Assembly: GCA_045615885.1 (NCBI GenBank)
Contig: JAZLFR010000032.1
Coordinates: 1 to 64,000, forward strand
Reading direction: 5' to 3'
DNA length: 64,000 nt
Origin: UBA1765 sp045615885
GTDB taxonomy: Bacteria; Fibrobacterota; Fibrobacteria; Fibrobacterales; Fibrobacteraceae
Made by a program: the position numbers and the translations under genes. The notes beneath the pieces are model-generated. The model did not search any database, was not told the DNA's origin, and saw only the letters and a list, made by a program, of their open reading frames with translations. This document shows, piece after piece, positions 32,696-42,444 of this stretch; within the stretch, counting starts at the first letter, position 1, and every line of letters starts with the position of its first letter.

Positions 32696-33716
32696 TCCCC
32701 GTCAAAACATTTTACATACAAATGAAATTTCTGCAGTTCGCGAACATTCCGCTGCTGCAACCGCTGGCGTAGAAAACGGCGTATTCTATCACGATCCTGT
32801 GATGCTTGCAGAGTGCCTTGAAGGCCTGAACATCAAGGAAGATGGCGTATATGCTGATTGCACGCTCGGTGGTGGCGGCCATTCGTACGCGATTGCAAAT
32901 AAATTAAATACGGACGGAACTTTGCACGCGTTTGACCGTGACGAAGAAGCCGTCGCGTTCGCGACCAAGCGCCTTGCTGGCGTCGCCCCGCAGTTCATTG
33001 TGCATCCGGTTCCGTTTGCAGAAATCGGGCACGAAATTGCTGCAAGTAGCTTGGATGGCGTTCTTTACGACCTTGGCATCAGCAGCCACCAGGTGGATGA
33101 TTCCAGCCGCGGCTTTACGTTCGTTGGCAATAATCCGCTTGACTTGCGCATGGACAAGCGCGAAAGCGTTTCTGCGCAGGAATGGCTCCGCACGGTTGGT
33201 GCAGACGACCTTGCCGCAGCGCTCCGCAAGAATGCCGACATGGATCGTGCATTCAAGCTCGCGACCCGCATTATCGAAGTCGCCGCAAAGACAGCCGAAG
33301 AGAACCGCGACATTTTGCCGTCCGACATCAAGGCTATTGTCGAGGGTGTGTTCCCCGACAAGCTCCGCGATGCAAACAGCTTGCTTGCCCGCGTATTCCA
33401 GGCGGTGCGCATGGAAGTGAACGGCGAACTCCGCCAGATTGAAGAAAGCATCCGCTCTGCGGTGGAATGCCTGAAGATTGGTGGCCGCCTCGTGATCATG
33501 AGCTACCACTCTGTGGAAGACCGCTGCGTAAAGGATGTTTGCGCTGAATTTGAAAAGGCATGCATTTGCCCGCCGGAACTGCCGATTTGCAGGTGCGGTG
33601 GCAAGTGCCAAAAGCTTAAGAAGGTGCTGCGCAAGCCGCTAGTGCCGAGCGAAGCTGAAATCAAGATGAACTCGCGGGCTCGTTCCGCCAAATTAAGGGT
33701 GTACGAACGAGTATGA
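32682..33716 (+). CDS. rsmH: 16S rRNA (cytosine-1402-N4)-methyltransferase
   Basis: 344-residue SAM-dependent methyltransferase (MraW). FYHDPVMLAECLEGL at 35-49, SAM loop DCTLGGGGHS at 59-68, DLGISSHQVDDSSRGF, and C-terminal SYHSVEDRCVK. Methylates C1402 in the ribosomal decoding centre. Carries an N-terminal extension of about 30 residues before the usual start, supported by a GGAGG site for ATG 32682. Overlaps ftsL at ATGA. Confidence 0.97.
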   Translation: MAANSPRQNILHTNEISAVREHSAAATAGVENGVFYHDPVMLAECLEGLNIKEDGVYADCTLGGGGHSYAIANKLNTDGTLHAFDRDEEAVAFATKRLAGVAPQFIVHPVPFAEIGHEIAASSLDGVLYDLGISSHQVDDSSRGFTFVGNNPLDLRMDKRESVSAQEWLRTVGADDLAAALRKNADMDRAFKLATRIIEVAAKTAEENRDILPSDIKAIVEGVFPDKLRDANSLLARVFQAVRMEVNGELRQIEESIRSAVECLKIGGRLVIMSYHSVEDRCVKDVCAEFEKACICPPELPICRCGGKCQKLKKVLRKPLVPSEAEIKMNSRARSAKLRVYERV

Positions 33717-34036
33717 AAACGCGTGTGATGTCGATTGTTTCGCAGACTTCCAACAGGGAGTGGATCGCTTATGCAGCGGTTATCGTCCTGTTGTTTGTGC
33801 TGTACTTCATTCTCGATTTGAGATTGCAGAGCAGTTACAGGGCGCTCGAACGTGAACGCTATTACGAAGAAGTTGCAATTGACTCTTTGCAGAGCGAGAT
33901 TTCGCTTGCCGATTTGCAGGTGTACACCTTGTCTGCTTTGGAACGTATTCGCCCGATGGCCGAAAACCTTGGGCTTGGCATGTATGAGCCTGCTTATAAA
34001 GTGATGCTCGCAACAACGAAGGAGGACCGCAAATGA
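33713..34036 (+). CDS. ftsL: Cell division protein FtsL
   Basis: 107 residues: short cytoplasmic N-terminus, one transmembrane helix (about 17-37, WIAYAAVIVLLFVLYFILDL), then a leucine-zipper-like coiled coil (LERERYYEEVAIDSLQSEISLADLQ). Size, topology and its position between rsmH and ftsI identify it as FtsL, the bitopic partner of FtsB/FtsQ, although sequence similarity in this family is weak. Start and stop both overlap neighbours by four bases. Confidence 0.88.
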   Translation: MKTRVMSIVSQTSNREWIAYAAVIVLLFVLYFILDLRLQSSYRALERERYYEEVAIDSLQSEISLADLQVYTLSALERIRPMAENLGLGMYEPAYKVMLATTKEDRK

Positions 34037-36000
34037 AGATGACGCGTTTGTTTGTGTGCGCCCTGTTCCTTGCGTTTATCTGGATTTTCCTGTTTGTGAC
34101 TGTGTTCACGATGCAGGTCGTAGAAACGGAAGAGTATCAGCTTATGGCCAAGAGCAACGCGGTTCGCAGTGAAACGATCGGTGGCGAACGTGGCAAGATC
34201 ATGGATCGTAACGGCAAGGTTCTTGCCGATATGTACACTAAGACGACTTTCGAAACGACCGTACGCGAACGCAAAGATCGCAAAGGCCGTGCAATCAGGG
34301 ATTCCGTGACCGGAGTTGCCGTCTTGGATACGGTTGTCAAGATGCACAAGAGCCGCGAAGGCGTGTTCCCGATGGGTTCCGTGGCATCGCAGATCATTGG
34401 CAAGCTCGGCAAAGATGGCAAGGGATCCTTTGGCATTGAAAAGACGTTTGACGAAAAGCTCCGTGGCCGCGTTGGTTTCCGTCGCAAAATTCAGAATAAC
34501 AATGGCAAGGAAGTTTTTGGTCTTGGCGAAGTGATGGCGGAATCCGATGCCGGCTTGAACCTTGTTCTTACGGTTGATGCCTCCATTCAGGAATCTGTCG
34601 AAAAAATTTTGAAGGAAGGTGTTGACGAGTTCGAGGCAAAGAGCGCAAGCGCTGTCGTGATTGACCCGTATACCGGCGATATTTTGGCTGCTGCCACATA
34701 CCCGACTTTTGACCCGAACGCAAAGAGTAGCGGCGTTGGCGCACAGACAAAGTGCGGCGTGTTTACGCTCCCGTACGAACCTGGTTCCACGTTCAAGGTC
34801 GTGACTGCTCTTGCCGCCCTCGAAGAAAATACCGTGACCGTAGACCAGATTTTTGACGATGAGCACGGAGCTTGGAAGTTGCCGAGCGGCGATGTTATTC
34901 GCGAGCATGATGGCAAGGATCTTGGCAACATGAACATGGCGGAAGCCCTGGCGAAGTCTTCGAACATTGTCTATGGCAAAATTGCTGAAAGCGTTGGTAA
35001 AGAAAACTTCTACCGCTTTATTCGCAACTTTGGCTTTGGTTCCAGAACTTCGAAGGAATTGCCTGGTGAAGAACCTGGGCGCATTACAAAGCCGCACGAA
35101 ACGCGTTGGAGTGGCCGTACCTTGCAGACGATGGGCTTTGGCCACGAATTGCTTGTGACGCCAATACAGATGGCCATGGCATTTGCTGCCGTTGCAAACG
35201 GCGGCAACCTCATGGAACCGCGCATTGTGCGCGAATGGCGCGATGAAAAAGGCAATGTCGTAGAAAAGACGGAACCGACTAAGCTTCGCCGCATGGTTTC
35301 TGAAGCTACCGCGGCAAGCCTCCGCGAAATGCTCCGCGGCGTGGTGGCTAGCGGTACGGCAATGCGCGTGAATTCAAAGGCTTTGCCTGAACTTGAATTT
35401 GGCGGAAAGACTGGCACTGCAGAAAAGTATAGCCAAGAAAAGAAGGGCTACGATAGGCATCGCCAGATTGCTTCTTTCATTGGCCTTGCCCCTGCGGCAG
35501 ACCCCAAGTATGTATGCCTTGTGCTTTTGGATGAACCGATGAAGCATGGTGTTGGCGGCGCCTCTGCAGGCCCTATGTTCCGCAAGATCATGGAAGACAT
35601 CTACTTCAACCCGAATACGTCGCCGCGCGCCTTTAGAATGTCTGCCGGCGAAGAGGTTCGCCGTTGCGAAAAGAACTGGAATGGCATGAGCATTGAACGT
35701 GCAAAGGAATGGGCTGAATCGAGGGCTTGCGCCTTGAACGTTGTTGGCGAAGGCGATGTCGTGATTGCTTCTGTTCGCGAAACCGCCGATTCCGTGACAC
35801 TCATGCTCGGTACCGATCAGATTGTGGAAATGCCTGACCTCAAGGGTCTTTCTTTGAAGGAAGCCTTGAAGGTGCTTGGCGACGCTCATTTGCAGGTGGA
35901 ATTTAGTGGCAAGGGCCGCGTAGCCGTTCAGGAACCGAAGCCTGCAACTCAGCTTGAACGCGGCCAGATTTGCAAACTGGTTTTGAAAGAGAAGGTTTAG
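34033..36000 (+). CDS. ftsI: Peptidoglycan transpeptidase FtsI (PBP3 type) with PASTA domain
   Basis: 655-residue class B penicillin-binding protein. Transmembrane anchor about 7-28; pedestal domain with GERGKIMDRNGKVLA; transpeptidase with active-site STFK at 252-255, SSN at 309-311 and KTG at 459-461. A PASTA-like domain (MPDLKGLSLKEALKVL... to the end, about 595-655) is fused at the C-terminus. It cross-links septal peptidoglycan with FtsW, encoded further down the cluster. PASTA on FtsI is best known from Gram-positives (SpoVD/PBP2x) but also occurs in some diderm phyla. Confidence 0.94.
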   Translation: MKMTRLFVCALFLAFIWIFLFVTVFTMQVVETEEYQLMAKSNAVRSETIGGERGKIMDRNGKVLADMYTKTTFETTVRERKDRKGRAIRDSVTGVAVLDTVVKMHKSREGVFPMGSVASQIIGKLGKDGKGSFGIEKTFDEKLRGRVGFRRKIQNNNGKEVFGLGEVMAESDAGLNLVLTVDASIQESVEKILKEGVDEFEAKSASAVVIDPYTGDILAAATYPTFDPNAKSSGVGAQTKCGVFTLPYEPGSTFKVVTALAALEENTVTVDQIFDDEHGAWKLPSGDVIREHDGKDLGNMNMAEALAKSSNIVYGKIAESVGKENFYRFIRNFGFGSRTSKELPGEEPGRITKPHETRWSGRTLQTMGFGHELLVTPIQMAMAFAAVANGGNLMEPRIVREWRDEKGNVVEKTEPTKLRRMVSEATAASLREMLRGVVASGTAMRVNSKALPELEFGGKTGTAEKYSQEKKGYDRHRQIASFIGLAPAADPKYVCLVLLDEPMKHGVGGASAGPMFRKIMEDIYFNPNTSPRAFRMSAGEEVRRCEKNWNGMSIERAKEWAESRACALNVVGEGDVVIASVRETADSVTLMLGTDQIVEMPDLKGLSLKEALKVLGDAHLQVEFSGKGRVAVQEPKPATQLERGQICKLVLKEKV

Positions 36001-36001
36001 T

Positions 36002-37411
36002 ATGGAAGTGCTTGAAACATTGTTGAATGCAGGCCGTGTCGGTGGCCTTTGCGATGATTCTCGCAAGGTCAAGGCTAACGATCTGTTCTTCTGCTTCCCG
36101 GTTGCTACGGCTGCCGACTTCGCTCGCTCCGCAAGTGAAGCGGGTGCTTGCGCCATTGTCGGCGAAACTGAAAAGCCTGCGGGCGTGACTTGCGAATGGA
36201 TTAAGGTTGAATCTGTTAAGGAAGCTCGCAAGGCTGCTGCAGAAATCTTCTACAGGAACCCGTTCGAAACGCTCCGCGTGCATGCTGTGACCGGCACGAA
36301 CGGCAAAACGACAAGTGCGTTCCTTATGCGCGAAATGCTTGCCGCGGCTGGCCGCGTTCCTGCCTTGCTAGGCACAATCTGCAGCCGCATCGGCGATACC
36401 GTCGTTCCTTCTGCACTTACGACACCGGGCCTTTTGGAATTGTATGCATTTGCCCGCAAGGCTGTTGACGCCGGTGCAACCGACCTCGTGATGGAAGCTT
36501 CTTCGCACTCCCTGGTGCAGGGCCGCATGGATGGCATTCGCTATGCAAGCGCATTGTTCAGCAACCTGACGCAAGACCATTTGGATTACCACAAGACTTT
36601 TGAAAATTACTTCCAGGCAAAGCTTCTGCTCTTTACAAAGTATCTGGCAGATAACGGCGTGGCTGTAATCAACATCGATGACGAATACGGCAAGCGCATT
36701 GCAGAAATTTTCAAGGGCCGCAAGGTTCTCGTTTCGCGCCTCGGCAGTGAATTTGCCGATGTCAAGCCGAGCGTTGCCCCGGTAATTGCCGAAAACGGCA
36801 CAGACATTACATTGCCGCTCGTTGCCAAGGAAACATTGCACACGCGCCTTTGCGGTGAATTCAATGTAGACAACGTGATGCTCGTGACTTCCTGGGCTTT
36901 TGCTCTTGGCATTGACGAAAGTGCAATCCGCTCCGCCTTGAACACAGTCAAGGTTCCGGGCCGTTTTGAAAAGGTCTATGACGAAAACAATCGTCATGTG
37001 ATTGTTGACTACGCACACACCCCGGATGCGTTGGAACGCGTCCTGAAAACTGCCCGCACTCTTTGCAAGGGTAGCTTGAATGTCGTGTTTGGCTGCGGCG
37101 GTGACCGCGATAAAACCAAGCGCCCGATCATGGGTGGCATTGCAGAAAAGAATGCAGACAAGGTCTATGTGACTTCCGATAACCCGCGCACAGAAGACCC
37201 GCAAGAAATTTTGAAAGACATCATGGCCGGCATGAATGGCAACTACCATCTTGAAGCCGACCGTGCCGCAGCTATCAAGCTTGCTTGCTCGGAATTGAAT
37301 GAGGGCGACTGGCTTGTTGTAGCCGGCAAGGGCCATGAAGACTACCAGATTATTGGAACCGTGAAGCACCACTTTGATGATGCAGAAGAAGTAAGGAAGG
37401 CTTTCGCATGA
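36002..37411 (+). CDS. murE: UDP-MurNAc-L-Ala-D-Glu:meso-diaminopimelate ligase
   Basis: 469-residue Mur ligase. N-terminal domain with CDDSRKVKANDLFFCF; ATP loop GTNGKTT at 98-104; central EASSHSLVQGR and NLTQDHLDYH; C-terminal amino-acid specificity motif DNPR at 393-396, which indicates meso-DAP rather than lysine and so a DAP-type wall. Starts one base after the ftsI stop and shares four bases with murF. Confidence 0.96.
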   Translation: MEVLETLLNAGRVGGLCDDSRKVKANDLFFCFPVATAADFARSASEAGACAIVGETEKPAGVTCEWIKVESVKEARKAAAEIFYRNPFETLRVHAVTGTNGKTTSAFLMREMLAAAGRVPALLGTICSRIGDTVVPSALTTPGLLELYAFARKAVDAGATDLVMEASSHSLVQGRMDGIRYASALFSNLTQDHLDYHKTFENYFQAKLLLFTKYLADNGVAVINIDDEYGKRIAEIFKGRKVLVSRLGSEFADVKPSVAPVIAENGTDITLPLVAKETLHTRLCGEFNVDNVMLVTSWAFALGIDESAIRSALNTVKVPGRFEKVYDENNRHVIVDYAHTPDALERVLKTARTLCKGSLNVVFGCGGDRDKTKRPIMGGIAEKNADKVYVTSDNPRTEDPQEILKDIMAGMNGNYHLEADRAAAIKLACSELNEGDWLVVAGKGHEDYQIIGTVKHHFDDAEEVRKAFA

Positions 37412-38799
37412 TGAAGCTCGATTTGACAATCGCAGAAATGTGCGACATTCTGGAGACTGCGCCGGTGAATGTGCCGGCGAGGACTCTCCGTCGTAAAGTG
37501 ACGCTTTGCATGGATTCCCGCGAAGCGGATAAGGGTTGCGTTTTTTGGCCGATTTGCGGCGAACGCTTTGATGCACACAAGTTTGTAAAGCAGGTAGAAG
37601 AAAAAGGAGCCGTGATGAGCGTCGTTAACGAAGCCAAGGTCGCAGAAGGTCAATTTGCAGCATACGCACCGGTTGCTGATACAACGGAATCGTTGCTGAA
37701 GCTTGCTAAGGGTTACCAGCGCCGCTTTAAGCTCAAAAAAGTCGGCATCACAGGCAGCAACGGCAAGACGACTACCAAGGAAATGACCAAGGCAGTGCTC
37801 AGTCGCAAGTACAATACCATGGCTACCGAAGGCAACTTCAACAACCATATCGGCGTGCCGCTCACCCTCTTCCGCCTCAAGCATGAAAACGAAGCTGCAA
37901 TTGTTGAAATGGGCACGAGCGGCCCGAATGAAATCAAGCCGCTTTCCATGGCTACCGAGCCGAACATCGCCGTGATCACGAACATTGGCGCAAGCCACTT
38001 GGAACGCCTCAAGGATCTTGATGGCGTATTCAAGGAAAAGATCACGATTGCTGCCGGCCTCCAGAAGAACGGCTTGCTCATCGTGAATGCCGATGACCCG
38101 CATTTGACGAAGGTTCGCGCCACAAAGAACTACAAGGTGGTTTCTTTTGGCATTCGCCGCGGTATGATCAAGGCAGAAAACGTGGTGATCGGCGATGACG
38201 GATGTGCAATGTTCAAGGTCGGCCGCACTGTAATCCATTTGAATGTTCCTGGCATTCACAATGTCTACAACGCACTTGCTGCCTTTGCGGTGGGCGAGGC
38301 AATGCGTGTGCCGAAGGCAGAAATTGCAAAGGCCCTGAATGGCTTCAAGGCAACTGGCATGCGCATGGAAATCCGCCAAGGTAACGGCTTCCGCGTTGTT
38401 TCTGACTGTTACAATGCAAATCCGAATTCCACCCGCATGGCAATTTCCACCATCGGTTCCTTGGACAATGCAAATCGACGCATCGCAGTTCTTGGCGACA
38501 TGCTTGAACTGGGCAAGGAATCCGTTGCCATGCACAAAGAAATTGGCGGCCTCATTCCGGAATCCAATTTCAACATGCTCTTGACCATCGGTGATCGCGC
38601 AAAGGATATTGCCAGGGGCGCCATTGCAAAGGGCTTCCCGAAGAAGCTTGTGAAGCATTTTGAAAATCAGCAGGACTTGCTCTGCTTTTTGGCAGAAAAT
38701 GTCTGCATCGATGACATCGTGCTTGTGAAGGGCTCCCACGGCATGCATTTGGAACGCGTCGTGGATTCACTCCTTAAAATGGAAGCTGTCGGCGTATAG
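37408..38799 (+). CDS. murF: UDP-MurNAc-tripeptide:D-Ala-D-Ala ligase
   Basis: 463-residue Mur ligase with ATP loop GSNGKTTTKEM at 116-126, EGNFNNHIGVPLTLFRL, EMGTSGPNEI and DCYNANPNSTRMAI, all MurF signatures. Adds D-Ala-D-Ala to the UDP-MurNAc tripeptide. In most dcw clusters mraY and murD follow murF; here the next gene is ftsW, so both have been lost from the cluster or moved. Confidence 0.96.
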   Translation: MMKLDLTIAEMCDILETAPVNVPARTLRRKVTLCMDSREADKGCVFWPICGERFDAHKFVKQVEEKGAVMSVVNEAKVAEGQFAAYAPVADTTESLLKLAKGYQRRFKLKKVGITGSNGKTTTKEMTKAVLSRKYNTMATEGNFNNHIGVPLTLFRLKHENEAAIVEMGTSGPNEIKPLSMATEPNIAVITNIGASHLERLKDLDGVFKEKITIAAGLQKNGLLIVNADDPHLTKVRATKNYKVVSFGIRRGMIKAENVVIGDDGCAMFKVGRTVIHLNVPGIHNVYNALAAFAVGEAMRVPKAEIAKALNGFKATGMRMEIRQGNGFRVVSDCYNANPNSTRMAISTIGSLDNANRRIAVLGDMLELGKESVAMHKEIGGLIPESNFNMLLTIGDRAKDIARGAIAKGFPKKLVKHFENQQDLLCFLAENVCIDDIVLVKGSHGMHLERVVDSLLKMEAVGV

Positions 38800-38814
38800 T
38801 TTTTGGGGTTGGTT

Positions 38815-39984
38815 ATGGTTGACATGCACAAAGTAAGAGTTCTCTCGGGCTTTAAAGGAATCGACATCTTTTTGTTGGTTTCTGTAGTCGCGCTTTGTGT
38901 TATCGGCGTGATCTTCATCTATTCCGGTTCCGGCTCCAACAACGCCCTGCTTGTTCGCCATTTGGTTTTGCTTGGCATTGGTGTCGGTGCTATGCTTGGA
39001 GGCATGGCTATAGACCATTCTGTTTGGCGAGCCAGCTATGACTTGATTTTCATTGCTTGCATTCTTCTTTTGATTTCAGTGTTTGTGTTTGGACGAAGTG
39101 ATTATGGTGCGGCCCGTTGGATTCCAATAGGAAGCTTTCAATTCCAGCCTTCGGAATGCATGAAGTTCGCCCTTTGCTCGTTCCTGGCGGTAAAGCTTTC
39201 GACTTTCAAGAATTGGAGAGAGTTGAAGGTGCCGTTGATTTGGACCATAGGCGTTTTCGTGTTGATTGCAAAGCAGCCGAACTTCTCCATGATGCTTTTG
39301 TGCGGCGGTATGATAGGCTTGTTTTTGCTCGTTGCGAATTTCCCGGTTAAGGCTCTCATGATTGCTCTTGCAGTAAGCGTGACTGCTGGCCTAATCTACG
39401 GTTTTTCTGCCGATTACAGAAAACAGCGCTTTGAAGTCTTTATTGACCCGGAATCAGATGCAGATGGCAAGGGCTTTCAGTCGAGGCAAATGAAAATTGC
39501 AGTCGGTAACGGAGGCTTGCTCGGGCAGGGCATTGGCTATGGCACGCAAAAGAACGGCTATATCGCATTCTCCTATAAAGATGGCATGTTTGCGCTCGTA
39601 GCCGAAGAAGGCGGCTTCAAGGTCACTGCGGCCGTGCTGCTTTGCTTCCTCTGCATTTTGTGGCGTGGCTATGTCATTGCGGAACGCGCAAGGTGGGTAC
39701 ATTCCAAGTATGCGATGTTCCTGGCTTTGGGCCTGACTGCGTTTATCGTGATGAATGCGCTCATGCACATTGCAGTGTGTACGGGCAGGTTCCCGACGAC
39801 AGGGCAGCCGCTGCCGTTCATCAGTTACGGTGGTACGAATTTGATTATGAACATGTTCTTTGTAGGTGTGCTTTTGAACATTTCCAAGGAACATACTGGC
39901 AGAAGGTTCAAGTTTGAAGAAGTTGCTTCAGATTTTGATCCGATCGAATGTGAACATCCAACATCGAGGTTCAGAAGTGTCTAA
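38815..39984 (+). CDS. ftsW: Septal peptidoglycan polymerase FtsW (SEDS)
   Basis: 389-residue SEDS family glycosyltransferase with about ten transmembrane helices. Conserved blocks include FIYSGSGSNNALLVRHL, GAARWIPIGSFQFQPSECMKFAL (with the QPSE region), the catalytic-loop part FALVAEEGGF, and the C-terminal TTGQPLPFISYGGTNL. Polymerises lipid II glycan strands with FtsI as partner. ATG 38815 is preferred over an in-frame TTG at 38803; GGGG lies just upstream. Position next to murG favours FtsW over RodA. Confidence 0.93.
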   Translation: MVDMHKVRVLSGFKGIDIFLLVSVVALCVIGVIFIYSGSGSNNALLVRHLVLLGIGVGAMLGGMAIDHSVWRASYDLIFIACILLLISVFVFGRSDYGAARWIPIGSFQFQPSECMKFALCSFLAVKLSTFKNWRELKVPLIWTIGVFVLIAKQPNFSMMLLCGGMIGLFLLVANFPVKALMIALAVSVTAGLIYGFSADYRKQRFEVFIDPESDADGKGFQSRQMKIAVGNGGLLGQGIGYGTQKNGYIAFSYKDGMFALVAEEGGFKVTAAVLLCFLCILWRGYVIAERARWVHSKYAMFLALGLTAFIVMNALMHIAVCTGRFPTTGQPLPFISYGGTNLIMNMFFVGVLLNISKEHTGRRFKFEEVASDFDPIECEHPTSRFRSV

Positions 39985-41056
39985 GAAGTTCTTGTTTGTT
40001 TGCGGTGGCACTGGTGGCCACATTTTCCCGGCCGTGGCAATTGCGGAAAGCCTCAAGAAAAAGGGTGTTGAAAGCATTACTTTTGCCGGTCGTAAGGATT
40101 CCATGGAAGAACGCCTTGTTACAGCTTCTTCCAATTGGCCCTATGAATACATTACTGCAGAACCGCTCCATCGCGGCTCCCTGATGCAGAATTTGAAATT
40201 GCCGTTCAAGCTTGCTAAGTCCCTTGCAGTTGCCAAGAGCGTTATCAAGCGTGTGCAGCCAGATGCCGTTGTGGCTACTGGCGGCTATGTTTCCTTGCCG
40301 ATTGTCTATGCCGCTGGTAACGCTGGCATTCCGGTGTACCTTCAGGAACAGAATGCCGTTGCAGGCCTTGCGAACAAGGTGGGTTCCCGCAACGCAAGAA
40401 AGATCTATGTGACTTCCAAGGAAGCAGCAGCTTTCTTCCCGCAGGGTAAAACAGAAATTTTTGGCAACCCGGTGCGCAACTTGCCAGATGCAGCAACCCT
40501 TGCTCGCCCGGCTGAATTCCCGGAAGGCAAAAAGTGCGTGTTCGTGACAGGCGGCTCCCAGGGTGCCCGCGGCATCAATGTCAAGATGGAAGAATCCATC
40601 AAGCGAATCGTTGCTGACGAAAGCGTTTCTGTAGTTTGGCAGGTCGGTGCAAAGAATGTTGACGAAATCAGCGCCCGCCTTGGTGAATTGCCGAATGTGA
40701 AGGTCGCAGGCTTCTTGAACAACATGTATGCCTACTACCAGTATGCTGATGTGATTGTTAGTCGCGCGGGCGCAAGCGCCCTGGCCGAAATTCTTGCCTT
40801 TGGCAAGCCGACCGTGCTCCTGCCGTTTCCGCATGCAACTGCAAACCATCAGGAAAAGAATGCGCGCGTCGTTGAAAACGCGGGCGCAGGCTATGTGGAA
40901 CTTGACAGTGACCCGAACGGTGTCTGGGACAAGGTCGATTCCTTGTTGAAGGACGATGAAAAACGCAACAAGATGGCTGCTGCTGCAAAGTCGCTCGGCA
41001 TGCCGGATGCCGCCGACAGAATTGCCGACGCAATTTTAAAGGACTTGGGAAAATAA
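39977..41056 (+). CDS. murG: Lipid II synthase MurG
   Basis: 359-residue GT28 glycosyltransferase transferring GlcNAc from UDP-GlcNAc to lipid I on the inner leaflet. GGTGGHIFPAVA at 10-21 is the acceptor-side G-loop; ATGGYVSLPIVYA, EQNAVAGLANK, VTGGSQGA and SRAGASALAEILAFGKPTVLLPFP are family blocks with the UDP-GlcNAc site. GTG 39977 is chosen (GAGG seven bases upstream); the long in-frame extension lies inside ftsW. It overlaps the ftsW end by eight bases. Confidence 0.96.
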   Translation: MSKKFLFVCGGTGGHIFPAVAIAESLKKKGVESITFAGRKDSMEERLVTASSNWPYEYITAEPLHRGSLMQNLKLPFKLAKSLAVAKSVIKRVQPDAVVATGGYVSLPIVYAAGNAGIPVYLQEQNAVAGLANKVGSRNARKIYVTSKEAAAFFPQGKTEIFGNPVRNLPDAATLARPAEFPEGKKCVFVTGGSQGARGINVKMEESIKRIVADESVSVVWQVGAKNVDEISARLGELPNVKVAGFLNNMYAYYQYADVIVSRAGASALAEILAFGKPTVLLPFPHATANHQEKNARVVENAGAGYVELDSDPNGVWDKVDSLLKDDEKRNKMAAAAKSLGMPDAADRIADAILKDLGK

Positions 41057-41058
41057 AT

Positions 41059-42444
41059 ATGTTTGGAATGCATTCAAAGCGCGTGCAGCGTTTGCACTTT
41101 GTAGGGATCGGTGGTGCCGGCATGTCTGGCATCGCAGAGGTCCTGCATGAAAATGGTTTTGTGATTACGGGCTCCGACATGGGCGAGGGACCGGTAATCG
41201 ACTATTTGAAAAATCTTGGAATCAAGGTGTACCCGACGCACGATGCAAAGAATGTTGCCGATACAGACCTTCTTGTCTATTCCTCTGCAATCAAGCCTAC
41301 GAATCCGGAAATCGTGGAAGCGAATTCCCGCCGCATTCCGGTAATCCGTCGCGCAGAAATGCTTGGCGAACTCATGCGCCTAAAGTATACGCTTGCCATT
41401 GCCGGTACCCACGGCAAAACGACGACGACTTCTTTGGTCGGCTCCATTTTTGAATCTGCCGGCAAGGACCCGACTGTAATTGTCGGTGGCATTGTGAAGG
41501 GCAAGGGCAGCGGCGCAAAGGTTGGCCGTGGCGAATACCTCATTGCAGAAAGCGATGAATTTGACCGCAGCTTCCTTTCCATGATGCCGAGCTCTGCAAT
41601 CATCACGAACATTGACGCCGACCATCTGGATACCTACAAGGACATCAATGAAATCAAGGATGCCTTCGTGGAATTCGGCAACAAGGTTCCGTTCTACGGC
41701 CAGGTCATAGTCTGCCTTGACGATGCGAATGTGCAGTCCGTGCTTTCGCGCTTCAGAAAGCCGGTGATTACCTACGGTTTTAGCCGCCAGGCAAAATACC
41801 ATGTAGATAACCTGCGCTTTGAAAAGGGCTTCCCGCGTTTTGAAGTGCAGAACGATGGCGTTTCCCTTGGCGAATTTTCTCTGCGCATTCCGGGACGCCA
41901 CAATGTGCTGAATGCAACTGCAGCCATTGCGCTTGCCGTTGAAGAAGGCATTGCCTTGAATGTCATTCGCGCTGCGGTAGCCCAGTTCGAAGGCGTAAAG
42001 CGCCGCTTTGAACTTATTGGCGAAACAAAGCGCGGTGCGCTTGTCTATGACGACTACGCTCACCACCCGACAGAGGTTGCTGCAACCTTGCAGGGGTTCC
42101 GCGATGCTTTCCCGGATCGTCGCCTGATCGTTGCGTTCCAACCGCATCTGTTTACGCGCACACGCGACCACTACGAAGAATTCGGCAGCGTGTTTGCAAA
42201 CTGCGATGTGCTCCTGGCATGCGATATTTACCCGGCTCGTGAATTGCCTATTGAAGGCGTGACTGGCGAACTTGTCGCAAACAGCGCTAAAGATCGCGGC
42301 CACCGCGATGCCCGTTTCATTGGCAGCGTAGAAAATGTCGTTGGTATTTTGAAGGAAGAACTTACAGGTAACGATATTGTCGTGCTCATGGGCGCAGGCA
42401 ATATTACAAAGCAGGGCCCACGTATTTTGGAGGAAGTTGTTTGA
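41059..42444 (+). CDS. murC: UDP-N-acetylmuramate-L-alanine ligase
   Basis: 461-residue Mur ligase. N-terminal HFVGIGGAGMSGIAEVL Rossmann motif, ATP loop GTHGKTTT at 116-123, AESDEFDRSFL, NIDADHLDTY and RRFELIGETKRGALVYDDYAHHPTE. Adds the first L-Ala of the stem peptide. The murB and ddl genes that often follow are absent; ftsQ begins in the stop codon (TTGA). Confidence 0.97.
   Translation: MFGMHSKRVQRLHFVGIGGAGMSGIAEVLHENGFVITGSDMGEGPVIDYLKNLGIKVYPTHDAKNVADTDLLVYSSAIKPTNPEIVEANSRRIPVIRRAEMLGELMRLKYTLAIAGTHGKTTTTSLVGSIFESAGKDPTVIVGGIVKGKGSGAKVGRGEYLIAESDEFDRSFLSMMPSSAIITNIDADHLDTYKDINEIKDAFVEFGNKVPFYGQVIVCLDDANVQSVLSRFRKPVITYGFSRQAKYHVDNLRFEKGFPRFEVQNDGVSLGEFSLRIPGRHNVLNATAAIALAVEEGIALNVIRAAVAQFEGVKRRFELIGETKRGALVYDDYAHHPTEVAATLQGFRDAFPDRRLIVAFQPHLFTRTRDHYEEFGSVFANCDVLLACDIYPARELPIEGVTGELVANSAKDRGHRDARFIGSVENVVGILKEELTGNDIVVLMGAGNITKQGPRILEEVV

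Noticed and set aside
36368..38748. Long minus-strand ORFs opposite murE and murF
   Set aside because: Shadows of the cell-wall ligase genes; no ribosome sites or domains.
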